64,000 nucleotides of DNA, taken from Methylomonas sp. 11b (GTDB lineage Bacteria; Pseudomonadota; Gammaproteobacteria; Methylococcales; Methylomonadaceae). Position 1 is the stretch's first letter, and every line of letters starts with the position of its first letter. Shown here piece after piece: positions 9,095 to 18,145 of the stretch. Below the pieces are notes generated by a model that saw only the letters and a list, made by a program, of their open reading frames with translations, made no database searches and had not been told where the DNA came from. The translations under genes were made by a program, and so were the position numbers. Where the stretch lies: the NCBI RefSeq assembly GCF_000515215.1, contig NZ_KI911557.1, positions 1,881,586 through 1,945,585 of the forward strand, in the 5' to 3' direction.

Positions 9095-9436
9095 ATGATG
9101 CAACACCGCTTCGCCACCATTCTATTAGTGCTCATGGCTATCATGCCTGTAGTGGTGGCGTTTGCTCATTATTCTGTACTTGCCAGCCAGTTATCGGTTG
9201 CGCAAATGGTTGTCGCCGCCGATGATATGGACGATGGAGGGGGCTTGGCATCCAAACATGCCGATCATTGCCAATCCGCCACGGCCAAACCTCACTTGGC
9301 TAGTTGTAGCTTTCATGTTTGCGTTGATTGTGCAATCACCACGTCTTTTGGATTTTTTCCTATTCATGGGGCGCTAGTCACTATAGCTCTGAGGAAATAC
9401 CTACCTCTGTTTCGTTGCTGGTTCCCCCCGATATAA
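9095..9436 (+). CDS. Small Cys/His-containing membrane protein preceding cus system 2
   Basis: 113 residues, no recognised family. A hydrophobic N-terminal segment (about residues 7-24) is followed by a presumably periplasmic stretch with HADHC (C59) and CSFHVCVDC (C71, C76, C79), then a second hydrophobic segment and the C-terminal LFRCWFPPI. A protein of the same plan precedes cusC of system 3 (44532). Position and Cys/His content suggest a metal-related leader-operon protein similar in style to DUF2946 or CopL proteins, but this is inference. Only a weak ribosome-binding site is visible. Confidence 0.65.
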   Translation: MMQHRFATILLVLMAIMPVVVAFAHYSVLASQLSVAQMVVAADDMDDGGGLASKHADHCQSATAKPHLASCSFHVCVDCAITTSFGFFPIHGALVTIALRKYLPLFRCWFPPI

Positions 9437-9507
9437 AACCGCCGATTATTACCCTCTAAGCCGTTCAACGGCGGTGTTTTACTGTAAATAACAACCACCG
9501 CCATTAA

Positions 9508-9549
9508 GACGACCAACATTGGCTGGCTTTAGGCCGTTGGTTGGTCGTC
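9508..9549 (+). promoter_or_regulatory. Strong stem-loop in the leader between the small gene and cusC2
   Basis: Perfect 10-bp arms GACGACCAAC and GTTGGTCGTC enclose a 22-base loop. A second possible stem just upstream pairs GGCGGTG with CACCGCC. The stem ends about 27 bases before the cusC start. No U-run follows, so it is not a classical terminator; mRNA processing, stabilisation or attenuation are the options. Confidence 0.5.
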
Positions 9550-9575
9550 ATTGTTACGACCTTATGAGGACGATC

Positions 9576-10862
9576 ATGACATCCTTTTTTTGTTTAAAGC
9601 GTCTGCTGATGGCGACGCTGTTTTTCGTCTGTAGCATTGCCGCCGCTGCGGAGCAGTCGCTATTAACGGTTGAGGCGGCCACTCAAAAAGTCGCTCAGGA
9701 CAATCCCGACCTGGCGCAAATGCTGGCTCGCGCCAAGGCGATGGCCGCCATTCCATCACAAGAGGGCAGCCTGCCCGATCCGCAAATCAGTTTCAATGCC
9801 ATGAGCCTGCCGACCAATAGTTTCAGCACCCGGCCGGAAGACATGACACAGATTGGTTTCGGGCTTTCCCAGGCCATTCCCTTTCCCGGCAAACTGGCGC
9901 TACGCGAGCAGGCGGCGATGTATGAAGCGGAAGCCGCCACACTGACTGCCGATGAACTGCGCCTGCGCCTGTTGAGCGATGTCAAAACCCTGTGGTGGCA
10001 GGTTTTTTATCTGGATCGAACCCTGGAGATTGTGAACAACAATCACACCTTATTGCAGCAGTTCGTCGACATCGCCAGAAGCAAATACGAAGTCGGCGAA
10101 GGCTTGCAGCAGGACGTATTGCTGGCCCAGCTGGAGTTATCCAAATTGCTCGATCAAAAAATCACGCTGACCGGGATGCGGCGCGGCACCGTTGCCAAGC
10201 TCAACGCCTTGCTGGATCAACCCGCCAACAACTCCGTGCAATTACCTGCCACAATTTCAATACAGCTGCCGGAAATCAGGCAGGATGACCGCCTGTATCA
10301 GCAAGCGGAAAGCTCTAGGCCACTGCTGGAAAGCGAGCGGCGTGGCATTAACGCCGCGCAATCCAAGCTGGAACTGGCTCAAAAAGACGTATTGCCCGAT
10401 TTCAATGTCGAAGCGGCGTATGGCGCTCGCGATAACATGCCGGACGGTACCCGGCGTTCCGATCTGCTGAGTCTGGGCGTCGGCATGAACGTACCGATTT
10501 TTGCCGGCAGCAAGCAGAACAAGATGATAGACCAGCGCACCAGCGAGCTGATGCAACAACGCTATGCGCTGCAAGATCGATGGAACACGGTTCGTGCTGA
10601 AATTACCCAAAGCCACAGCGATTACCAGCGGGCCAAACAGCAATTCGTATTGTTCGATACCGGCATCATCCCGCAGGCCCGGCAAACCGTGGCCTCCATG
10701 CTGGCCGGCTATCAGGTCAACAAGGTCGATTTTCTGAATCTGGTGCGTAGCCAGATCACCTTGTTCGAATACGAAACCCAATACTGGAAAGCCTTTACGG
10801 AAGCCCAACAAGCACTGGCGCAACTCTGCGCGAATGTGGGCGAGGACGACATTTATGAATAA
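9576..10862 (+). CDS. cusC: TolC-family outer-membrane channel CusC, system 2
   Basis: 428 residues from the ATG at 9576, which has GAGGA 7 bases upstream and gives a clean signal peptide ending SIAAAAEQ. An upstream TTG in frame would start inside the leader stem-loop and is unlikely. TolC-type repeats: SQAIPFPGKLALREQ in the first half, VGMNVPIFAGSKQNK and YQVNKVDFLNLVRSQITLF in the second. Exit duct of cus system 2; its stop overlaps the adaptor start by 8 bases (10855-10862). The same overlap occurs in system 3, so the two operons are diverged copies of one unit. Confidence 0.92.
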   Translation: MTSFFCLKRLLMATLFFVCSIAAAAEQSLLTVEAATQKVAQDNPDLAQMLARAKAMAAIPSQEGSLPDPQISFNAMSLPTNSFSTRPEDMTQIGFGLSQAIPFPGKLALREQAAMYEAEAATLTADELRLRLLSDVKTLWWQVFYLDRTLEIVNNNHTLLQQFVDIARSKYEVGEGLQQDVLLAQLELSKLLDQKITLTGMRRGTVAKLNALLDQPANNSVQLPATISIQLPEIRQDDRLYQQAESSRPLLESERRGINAAQSKLELAQKDVLPDFNVEAAYGARDNMPDGTRRSDLLSLGVGMNVPIFAGSKQNKMIDQRTSELMQQRYALQDRWNTVRAEITQSHSDYQRAKQQFVLFDTGIIPQARQTVASMLAGYQVNKVDFLNLVRSQITLFEYETQYWKAFTEAQQALAQLCANVGEDDIYE

Positions 10863-12273
10863 GCAATTGTTATTAACCGCCACAGTGACCTTGGGGATAG
10901 GCTTGGCGGGCGGTTATTGGCTGGCTCAGCAACCTAAACAGGAATCGGTTGTTCAACCGGCAGAGGGCAGGAAGCCTTTGTTTTATCGAAGCCCCATGAA
11001 TCCATCGGCGACTTCCCCTGTGCCAACCAAGGATGAAATGGGCATGGCTTATGAGCCGGTTTATGCCGACGATAATGTGCCTAAGCAACCCAAAATCCTG
11101 TTTTACCGTAATCCCATGAATCCCTCGGTCACCTCGCCGGTGCCGGCCAAAGACAATATGGGCATGGATTATCTGCCCATGTATGCGGAAGATGAGCATA
11201 AAGCCGACGACTCGGCCGGTACCGTTAGAATCGATGCCGCCACGGTCCAAAACATCGGCGTGCGAACCTCGTTTGCCAAACAAACCTTGCTATCGCATGT
11301 GGTCCGAGCCGTTGGCCGGGTAGCCTATGATGAAGAGCATATTGTCCGCCTGCATCCCAAAACCGAAGGCTGGATCGAAACCTTGCGTGCCGATAAGACT
11401 GGGCAAAGGGTCAGGAAGAATGAAGAGCTGCTGAGTATTTACTCCCCACAACTGGTGGCCAGCCAACAGGAATATGTGCTGGCGTTAAACAATCTTAAAG
11501 TGTTGGAAAAAAGCCCGATCGAAGACATTCGCCGTGGCGCGGAAGAACTGGTCAAAAGCTCCCGCGAACGCTTGAATCTGTTGGATGTGCCGGCCCATCA
11601 ACTACACGACCTGACGGATAGCCAATCCATCAAAAAGAGCCTGCATATTCATACCCCGGCGGACGGCATCGTCATCAATATCGGTGCTCGCGAAGGCCAA
11701 TACGTGACGCCGGAAACAGAGCTGTACATGATCGCCGATCTATCCACGGTCTGGGTCTATGCCGAAATTTATGAGTACGAACTGCCCTGGGTGAAGGAAG
11801 GCGACCCGGTTCACATGCGCTTGGCCGGTGTGCCGGGCCGGACGTTCAGAGGCCGCCTGGCGTTTATCTATCCCTATGCCGAAGCCAAGACCCGGACCAT
11901 TAAAGTGCGTCTGGTATTTGATAATGCCGACTTATTGTTAAAACCCGATATGTTTGCCGAAGTCACTATCCATGCCGGCAAACAACTGGATGCGGTGGTG
12001 ATACCTTCCGAAGCCGTTATCCGTTCCGGCGCGCAAACCCAGGTGTTGGTGGTGCGCGGTCCCGGTAAATTCGAGCCGCGTCAGGTGACGACGGGTTTGT
12101 CGTCCAATGACGACATTGCCATTATTGATGGCTTAGCTGCGGGTGAGGAAGTGGTCACCTTGGCGCAATTCCTGATCGACTCCGAATCCAAGCTGAACGA
12201 AGCCACCTCTAAGATGACGGAACCTTCGGCACCGCAACAGCCGGCAACCAAGTCGTTGTCCGTTGTCCGTTGA
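10855..12273 (+). CDS. cusB: CusB-like adaptor with two heavy-metal-binding repeats, system 2
   Basis: 472-residue membrane-fusion protein. N-terminal membrane anchor/signal at residues 4-24, then two tandem heavy-metal-binding (HMBD-like) repeats at about 42-72 and 82-112: FYRSPMNP..KDEMGMAYEPVY and FYRNPMNP..KDNMGMDYLPMY. The usual Cys of CPMHP is Ser or Asn-flanked Pro here, leaving Met, His and Asp as possible ligands. The adaptor core follows: RLHPKTEGWIETLRADKTG, a helical hairpin, and AEAKTRTIKVRLVF. It joins CusA and CusC and may hand metal to the pump. Start at ATG 10855 overlaps cusC. Confidence 0.92.
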   Translation: MNKQLLLTATVTLGIGLAGGYWLAQQPKQESVVQPAEGRKPLFYRSPMNPSATSPVPTKDEMGMAYEPVYADDNVPKQPKILFYRNPMNPSVTSPVPAKDNMGMDYLPMYAEDEHKADDSAGTVRIDAATVQNIGVRTSFAKQTLLSHVVRAVGRVAYDEEHIVRLHPKTEGWIETLRADKTGQRVRKNEELLSIYSPQLVASQQEYVLALNNLKVLEKSPIEDIRRGAEELVKSSRERLNLLDVPAHQLHDLTDSQSIKKSLHIHTPADGIVINIGAREGQYVTPETELYMIADLSTVWVYAEIYEYELPWVKEGDPVHMRLAGVPGRTFRGRLAFIYPYAEAKTRTIKVRLVFDNADLLLKPDMFAEVTIHAGKQLDAVVIPSEAVIRSGAQTQVLVVRGPGKFEPRQVTTGLSSNDDIAIIDGLAAGEEVVTLAQFLIDSESKLNEATSKMTEPSAPQQPATKSLSVVR

Positions 12274-12290
12274 GCAGGGAGCGCACCGAC

Positions 12291-15200
12291 ATGACTGATT
12301 TCATCATCAATAGCGTTTTAAAAGATCGCTTCATGGTATTGCTGGGGGCAATTATCCTGGCCATCGGCGGGATTTGGTCGTTTAAGAATATGCCATTGGA
12401 CGCGATACCGGACCTGTCCGACGTGCAGGTGATTATCTTCACCGACTATGCCGACCAATCGCCGCAGGTGGTCGAAAATCAGGTCACCTATCCCTTGACC
12501 ACCGCCATGCTGGCCGTGCCGCATGCCAAGGTGGTGCGCGGTTATTCCTTCTTCGGCTTGTCGTTTGTTTATGTGATTTTCGAAGACGGCACCGACATCT
12601 ATTGGGCGCGGTCGCGGGTGCTGGAATATCTCAACTATGTGAAAAATCGTTTGCCGCAAGGCGTCACGCCGGCGCTCGGTCCCGATGCCACCGGTGTCGG
12701 CTGGATTTACGAATATGCCTTGGTGGACAAGACCGGCAAGCACGACCTGGCGCAACTGCGTTCGATTCAAGACTGGTATCTGCGTTATCCCTTGCAGACC
12801 GTGCCTGGTGTGTCTGAGGTCGCTTCGGTTGGTGGCTACGTTAAACAATACCAGGTGGAAGTCGACCCCAACGCGCTGCAAGCCTATGACATTGCCTTAT
12901 CCACGGTGATGATGGCCATCAAGCGCTCCAACAACGATGTTGGTGGGCGTCTGCTGGAAGTGGGTGAAACCGAATACATGGTCAGGGGGCTGGGTTACAT
13001 CAAATCCATCGCCGATCTGAATACCATACCGGTGGGCGTCGATGCCAACGGTACGCCGATACGGTTACAGGATGTGGCTCATATTCAAATTGGCCCCGAG
13101 CTGCGCCGAGGCGTCACCGAACTCAACGGCGAAGGCGAAGTAGCCGGCGGCGTGGTGATCATGCGTTTCGGTGAAAACGCCCTGGCAACCATTGAAGATG
13201 TACGGGCGAAACTGGAAGAACTGAAAAAAGGCCTGCCGGAAGGGGTTGAAATCGTCCCGGTCTATGACCGAGGCAGCCTGATCGAACGGGCGGTGGACAC
13301 CTTGAAAGAGGCGTTGACCCAAGAGCTGATCATCGTTTGCGCCTTGGTCGCCTTGTTTTTACTGCACCTGCGTTCGTCCTTGGTTATCGTGATTACCTTG
13401 CCCTTGGGTATCCTGATGGCCTTCATTGCGATGAAATGGCAAGGCATGAATGCCAACATCATGTCGTTGGGCGGTATCGCGCTGGCCATCGGCGATATGG
13501 TCGATGGTGGCGTGGTGATGGTGGAAAACGCCCATAAACACCTGGCCGAAGCGGCCGAGAAAAAACAAGCCAAGTTGACTTCACAGGAACGCTGGGAAGC
13601 CATCGGCAATGCCTCCCGCGAAGTCGGTTCGGGGCTGTTTTCCTCGCTGTTGGTGATTACGGTTTCCTTCCTGCCCATCATCACCATGGAAGCACAGGAA
13701 GGCCGCCTGTTCAGCCCATTGGCGTACACCAAAACCTATGCAATGGCCGCCGCCGCGATATTGACCATCACTTTGGTGCCGGTGCTGATGGGCTATTTTG
13801 TGCGCGGCAAGATCATTCCCGAGCAAAAAAACCCGATTAATCGGATTTTGCATGCCATGCATTCGCCGGTTTTAAAAGTAGCGATGCGCTGGCGAGGTGC
13901 CACGCTCATAGTGGCGTTGCTGTTGATGGCCTCTACGCTTTATCCCTTATCCAAACTGGGTAGCGAGTTTATGCCGCCCCTGGATGAAGGCGACATTTTA
14001 TACATGCCCACCACCTTTCCGGGCATATCCGTCACCAAGGCCAAGGAGGTGTTACAACAGACCGACAAGATCATCAAGACCTTTCCCGAGGTGCATCATG
14101 TGTTCGGCAAGATCGGCCGGGCCGAAACCGCCACCGATGCCGCACCGTTGATGATGGTGGAAACTACCATTAAGTTAAAGCCAAGAGAACAGTGGCCTGA
14201 TCCGACCAAAACCACCCGGCAACTGATGGATGAAATGGACAGGGCCATCCATTTCCCTGGTTTGGCCAACGCCTGGACCATGCCCATCAAAACCCGGATA
14301 GACATGCTCTCCACCGGCATCAAGACCCCGGTGGGCATCAAGGTATCCGGTCCCGATCTGAACGTGCTGCAATCCCTGTCGCTGCAAATCGAACAGGCCA
14401 TGAAAACCTTGCCGGACACGCTGTCGGCCTACGGTGATCGGGCGGTCGGCGGCTATTTCCTGGACTTCGACATCAACCGCGAAGCCGCCGCGCGTTACGG
14501 CTTAACGGTCGGCGATGTGCAGGATGTGATTCAAAGCGCGATCGGCGGCATGAACATCACCGAAACCGTGGAAGGGCTGGAGCGCTATCCGGTCAATCTG
14601 CGTTACCCGCGCGATCTGCGGGATAACCCGGAAGCCTTGCGACGAGTGTTGATTTCCACCCCGACCGGAAGCCAGATTCCTTTGACATCGGTGGCAGACA
14701 TCAATTTTAAACGCGGTACGGATGTCATCAAAACCGAGGATGCACGGCCCAATGCCTGGATTTATGTGGACCTTAAAATCTCCGACATTGGCGGTTATGT
14801 GGAGCAGGCAAAAAAGACCTTAGCCGAGACTGTCACGATACCTGCTGGTTATACCGTCACTTGGTCCGGTCAATTCGAATACATGGAGCGAGCGGCGGAA
14901 CGCTTGCGCATCGTAGTGCCCATCACACTACTGCTGATTTTTATCCTGTTGTATACCGCCTTTCGCAATATCACCGAGCCGACTATCGTGATGTTGGCGA
15001 TTCCATTTAGCCTGATTGGTGGAATTTGGTTCATATACTGGTTGGGGTACAACCTGTCGATTACCGTCTATGTCGGTTTTATTGCGCTGGCCGGCACGGC
15101 GGCGGAAACCGGGGTGATGGTGCTAAGTTTTATCGATATTGAAATCGAAAAACTGCGGGCGCAAAAGCAGGCGCCATTGACCGGCGAGGAAATCAGAGTG

Positions 15201-15434
15201 GCTTGCGAAGCCGCGACGGCATTGCGCGTTCGGCCGGTCGCGATTACCTCGCTGGCCAACATCATCGGCTTGATACCCATCATGACGGCGACCGGCACCG
15301 GCGCGGACGTGACCCAACGCATTGCCGCCCCCGCGCTGGGCGGCATGCTCACCGTGTTGATATTAAGCCTTTTGGTGTTCCCGGTGATTTACAGCCTGGT
15401 GTTGCAGTTTCAAGAACGGTTTCGAACCTCATAG
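12291..15434 (+). CDS. cusA: CusA-like heavy-metal RND transporter, system 2
   Basis: 1047-residue inner-membrane RND pump. Start at ATG 12291, with AGGGAG 9 bases upstream, 17 bases after the adaptor stop. The copper methionine triad is conserved in the segments LYMPTTFPG, APLMMVE and RIDMLSTG. TM4 has GDMVDGGVVMVENAHKHL. The C-terminal TM bundle contains the usual GFIALAGTAAETGVMVLSF. Full length for the HME-RND family. Predicted substrate Cu(I)/Ag(I). Third gene of the cusCBA2 operon, probably continuing into the interrupted CDF transporter. Confidence 0.94.
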   Translation: MTDFIINSVLKDRFMVLLGAIILAIGGIWSFKNMPLDAIPDLSDVQVIIFTDYADQSPQVVENQVTYPLTTAMLAVPHAKVVRGYSFFGLSFVYVIFEDGTDIYWARSRVLEYLNYVKNRLPQGVTPALGPDATGVGWIYEYALVDKTGKHDLAQLRSIQDWYLRYPLQTVPGVSEVASVGGYVKQYQVEVDPNALQAYDIALSTVMMAIKRSNNDVGGRLLEVGETEYMVRGLGYIKSIADLNTIPVGVDANGTPIRLQDVAHIQIGPELRRGVTELNGEGEVAGGVVIMRFGENALATIEDVRAKLEELKKGLPEGVEIVPVYDRGSLIERAVDTLKEALTQELIIVCALVALFLLHLRSSLVIVITLPLGILMAFIAMKWQGMNANIMSLGGIALAIGDMVDGGVVMVENAHKHLAEAAEKKQAKLTSQERWEAIGNASREVGSGLFSSLLVITVSFLPIITMEAQEGRLFSPLAYTKTYAMAAAAILTITLVPVLMGYFVRGKIIPEQKNPINRILHAMHSPVLKVAMRWRGATLIVALLLMASTLYPLSKLGSEFMPPLDEGDILYMPTTFPGISVTKAKEVLQQTDKIIKTFPEVHHVFGKIGRAETATDAAPLMMVETTIKLKPREQWPDPTKTTRQLMDEMDRAIHFPGLANAWTMPIKTRIDMLSTGIKTPVGIKVSGPDLNVLQSLSLQIEQAMKTLPDTLSAYGDRAVGGYFLDFDINREAAARYGLTVGDVQDVIQSAIGGMNITETVEGLERYPVNLRYPRDLRDNPEALRRVLISTPTGSQIPLTSVADINFKRGTDVIKTEDARPNAWIYVDLKISDIGGYVEQAKKTLAETVTIPAGYTVTWSGQFEYMERAAERLRIVVPITLLLIFILLYTAFRNITEPTIVMLAIPFSLIGGIWFIYWLGYNLSITVYVGFIALAGTAAETGVMVLSFIDIEIEKLRAQKQAPLTGEEIRVACEAATALRVRPVAITSLANIIGLIPIMTATGTGADVTQRIAAPALGGMLTVLILSLLVFPVIYSLVLQFQERFRTS

Positions 15435-15738
15435 TCTTGAGAGGTTACTGATGCTTTCATCAATTGGTTAGGCTCACGGAGAATTTTGATATGGCTTCAT
15501 GTTGTGAAAATAACTGCGCAATTGAGAAATTACACGAACGACAACGTGGCACGCTTAAAGCTGTTCTCGTTATTAATGCTGTTATGTTTGTCGTCATTGT
15601 CGGCGGGGCGGTTTACGGAAAATCAACGGCGCTGCTATCGGACAGCCTGGACAATCTCGGCGATGCGCTGACGTATGGCTTAAGCCTGTACGCCGTTTCT
15701 AAAGAAGCGGCTACTAAGGCGAAAGTGGCCTTATTTAA

Positions 15739-16778
15739 AGCTCTGTTAGCGTTAATAGTTGAAATTGAACGATCGCTTTTTTGGCTTGGTCTCAGCCGAC
15801 AAGGAGGTAGCGGTATGAACACAAAAAGCTATCGGGACTGGCTAAAAGGACTCGATGAACTGACGAGTCATCAGCAACAAAGAGTATTGAGCCGGCTGAA
15901 CAAGATGGTCTCGGGAGACACGGTTGCCGCCAGACTAGAACAAGCGGCGCCTCAAGGCTGTCCGCAATGCCAAAGTCACCGACTGGCTCGCTGGGGCCGG
16001 CAAGCCGGTTTGCAACGCTACCGTTGTCGCGACTGCGGCAAGTGTTGCAATGCCTTAACGGGAACACCCTTGGCTCGACTTCGACATAAGGACTGTTGGT
16101 TGACTTATAGCCAAGCCATGATTGAAGGGCTGACGGTGCGAAATGCAGCCTATCGTTGCGGGATCGACAAAACCACGAGCTTTCGCTGGCGACACCGTTT
16201 TCTCACCGATGTCGTTGAGTTGAAGGCGACCGGCTTGACAGGTATTGTGGAAGCGGACGAAACCTATTTCCCTCTGTCATTCAAAGGCTCACGTCACTTG
16301 CCCAGGCCAGCGCATCACCGAGGTCATGACATTCACCAGCGCGGCACCGGCGAGGATCAAGTACCGGTATTGGTGTTACGCGATCGTCATGGGGCCACGA
16401 CCGATTTCAAACTGACCCTGGCTTGTCAACGCGAAGAAGCGCCGATTCTGAGCCAAGTCATCCGCCCAGATTCCATACTCTGTACCGATGGTGGCGCCAG
16501 TCTCAAAGGGGCTGCACGCCAAGCCGGTATCGCTCATCGCGCTTTGAATCTGTCGGCGGGGGTACGGGTGTTGGCTGGGGTTTACCACATTCAAAACGTC
16601 AACGCCTACGACAGTCGGCTGAAAAATTGGATGCGGCAATTTCATGGGGTCGCCACCAAATATCTGGAAAATTATCTCGGCTGGCGTCGAGGATTGGAGC
16701 AATGGGGTGAGCTCGCTACACCTCAAACCTGGATGCTCGCCGCCGTTGGGCAAATCAACTGTTAACGCTAACAGAGCC
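15739..16778 (+). mobile_element. IS1595-family insertion sequence (ISXO2-like), complete
   Basis: 1040-base element with inverted ends matching at 22 of 23 positions (GCTCTGTTAGCGTTAAYAG then TTGA at both ends) flanked by a perfect 8-base target duplication TTATTTAA at 15731-15738 and 16779-16786. Eight bases is the usual duplication for IS1595. One transposase gene. The transposase stop codon lies inside the right inverted repeat. Intact structure and near-identical ends point to recent, possibly still mobile, insertion. Confidence 0.9.
15815..16765 (+). CDS. IS1595-family transposase
   Basis: 316 residues from ATG 15815, which follows a perfect AAGGAGG. An N-terminal zinc ribbon (CPQCQSHRLARWG..YRCRDCGKCC) leads into the ISXO2-like DDE-type domain: first acidic residue in VEADETYFPL, second in CTDGG, then VNAYDSRLKNWMRQFHGVA and YLENYLGWR. 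Moves the element by cut-and-paste or copy-in DDE chemistry. The reading frame is also open into the upstream CDF fragment, but the strong ribosome-binding site fixes the start. Confidence 0.93.
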   Translation: MNTKSYRDWLKGLDELTSHQQQRVLSRLNKMVSGDTVAARLEQAAPQGCPQCQSHRLARWGRQAGLQRYRCRDCGKCCNALTGTPLARLRHKDCWLTYSQAMIEGLTVRNAAYRCGIDKTTSFRWRHRFLTDVVELKATGLTGIVEADETYFPLSFKGSRHLPRPAHHRGHDIHQRGTGEDQVPVLVLRDRHGATTDFKLTLACQREEAPILSQVIRPDSILCTDGGASLKGAARQAGIAHRALNLSAGVRVLAGVYHIQNVNAYDSRLKNWMRQFHGVATKYLENYLGWRRGLEQWGELATPQTWMLAAVGQINC

Positions 16779-17331
16779 TTATTTAAAGGGAGTTTGATAT
16801 TGATCGGGGCATGTGTGGTCTTGGCGCAAATCATTCAGCGGTTGATTGAACCGGTACTGCCATCTTACGAAATCATGGGTATTTTCAGTTTGGCGGGCCT
16901 GGCGGCAAATTCGCTATGTCTATTTCTGCTGTGGAAGCACAGAAATGAAGACATCAACATGAGCTCGGTATGGGAATGTTCAAGAAACGACATTGCGTCA
17001 AATCTATCGGTATTTATCACAGCGGGAGCAGTTTGGTACTTTGAATCGGGATGGGCGGATATTTTCGTCGCATCCTGTCTTGTTTTTCTTTTGCTAAATT
17101 CTTCTTTCCGCGTTATTCGCTCCGCGCTTAGAGAATTACATGAATCATTTTCTCTATAACCAAGGGAAAACGTATATCGATTATTTCTATAGATGGCGAA
17201 ACATCGCGCGATGTCGATGTCAGAGCTTTAAATTAAGTGTATGAGGCGCAGTAAAACGAAAAACCTAACTACCGACCAATTTTAATGTGCCTCCATCCCC
17301 GAAAACAGAACTTTATTTAAGGAAATTTACT

Positions 17332-17688
17332 ATGAACATGACGAAAACTTTACTGATTTCAGCAATGCTGGGATTGTTGAGCGGCTGCGTCCAACTGGCT
17401 TCTCATCCCATGGACATGATCGTAGCCATTCATAACGCGAAAACAAAGACAGACCACGAAGCACTGGCAGTTCATTACGAACAAATAGCCCATGAAATGA
17501 AAGCGAAGTCCGATGATCACAAAAAACAATTAGGGGAATATCGAGCAATTCTTTCAAAAGCAGATGAGCAATATGCCCAATTCGAAGCGCATTGTTTACA
17601 ATTGATCAAAATATATGCCCAAGCCGAGCAAGAAAACTTGGGAATGGCTCGACTGCACCGTCAAATTGCTTCTGGATTACTAAACTAA
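17332..17688 (+). CDS. Small metal-island lipoprotein L2 (HPMDM family)
   Basis: 118 residues from ATG 17332 (AAGGA 9 bases upstream). Lipobox LLSGC with Cys19, then HPMDM (H25, M27, D28, M29), NAKTKTDHEALAVHYEQ, DDHKKQLGEY, AHC and a C-terminal MARLHRQIASGLLN. The most diverged of the six paralogs: the SYLYGKQ stretch is replaced by LSKADEQYAQ. First of a tandem pair with L3, downstream of cus system 2 and the CDF gene. Periplasmic, lipid-anchored; function unknown. Confidence 0.83.
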   Translation: MNMTKTLLISAMLGLLSGCVQLASHPMDMIVAIHNAKTKTDHEALAVHYEQIAHEMKAKSDDHKKQLGEYRAILSKADEQYAQFEAHCLQLIKIYAQAEQENLGMARLHRQIASGLLN

Positions 17689-17712
17689 AATCCGTTTCTC
17701 TGGAAATCACCT

Positions 17713-18030
17713 ATGAAAACAAAATTACTAATCACTTTGCTTTTAACGATCGGCTTATTAGCCGCCTGTAGCGAAATCAATCCTCATTCGATGGATTTGG
17801 ACTTGGCCGTACAGCATGAGGCGTTGGTAAAACACTATGAAGAAACCGCTAAGGAGATGCAGGCCAAGGTCCAGGAACACAAGCTGCTTTTGAGCCAATA
17901 CCAGGCCAAAAGCTATCTTTACGGCCGGCAAGCCGAAGGGTTTAAAGAGCATTGCCAATCATTGATCAATGCCTACGAAAAAGCGGCGGAAGAAAATTTG
18001 AATATGGCAAATCTGCATCGTCAGATGTAA
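17713..18030 (+). CDS. Small metal-island lipoprotein L3 (HPMDM family)
   Basis: 105 residues. Lipobox LLAAC with Cys19, then HSMDL and VQHEALVKHYEE; compared with L1 and L4 it lacks the roughly nine residues containing AKTKAD, the same gap as in L5. It keeps EHKLLLSQYQAKSYLYGRQ, EHC, LINAYEKAAEENL and MANLHRQM. Begins 24 bases after L2 and is closer to L1 and L4 than to its tandem neighbour, so the pair did not arise by a simple local duplication. Confidence 0.84.
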   Translation: MKTKLLITLLLTIGLLAACSEINPHSMDLDLAVQHEALVKHYEETAKEMQAKVQEHKLLLSQYQAKSYLYGRQAEGFKEHCQSLINAYEKAAEENLNMANLHRQM

Positions 18031-18127
18031 CGCTTCACACAAGTCAGGGAATGTTTCCATCCCCTATGCAATTGTACGTACTGGTACCTTGCTCGCCCTG
18101 GCTCACGAAACCCGTGGCATAGTAAAG

Positions 18128-18145
18128 AATGGGAGAATTCCCATT
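18128..18145 (+). promoter_or_regulatory. Hairpin covering the ribosome-binding site of the copB remnant
   Basis: AATGGGA-GAAT-TCCCATT, perfect 7-bp arms with a 4-base loop, directly before the ATG at 18146. The arm includes GGGAG, the only ribosome-binding candidate, so the hairpin would hide it. May be fortuitous since the gene downstream is broken. Confidence 0.35.

Larger units (their letters stand above)
15491..17159 (+). pseudogene. CDF-type cation transporter interrupted by an IS1595-family element
   Basis: Two halves of one gene. The 5' part (15491-15738) encodes MASCCENNCAIEKL.. and SDSLDNLGDALTYG; the 3' part (after 16786) encodes GSLILIGACVVL.. and SRNDIASNLSVF. Removing the 1040-base element and one 8-base repeat joins VALFK to GSLIL in frame with no other defect, giving a 206-residue protein with about six membrane segments. 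The TM2 DxxxD and TM5 NDxxSN positions match short CDF cation transporters, with a Cys-rich N-terminus. The insertion must be recent and inactivates the gene. GGAG lies 9 bases before the ATG. Confidence 0.85.

Noticed and set aside
15464..16765. A single 433-residue fusion of CDF N-terminus and transposase
   Set aside because: The element ends, target duplication and strong AAGGAGG before the transposase ATG show two separate genes; the open frame across the junction is accidental.
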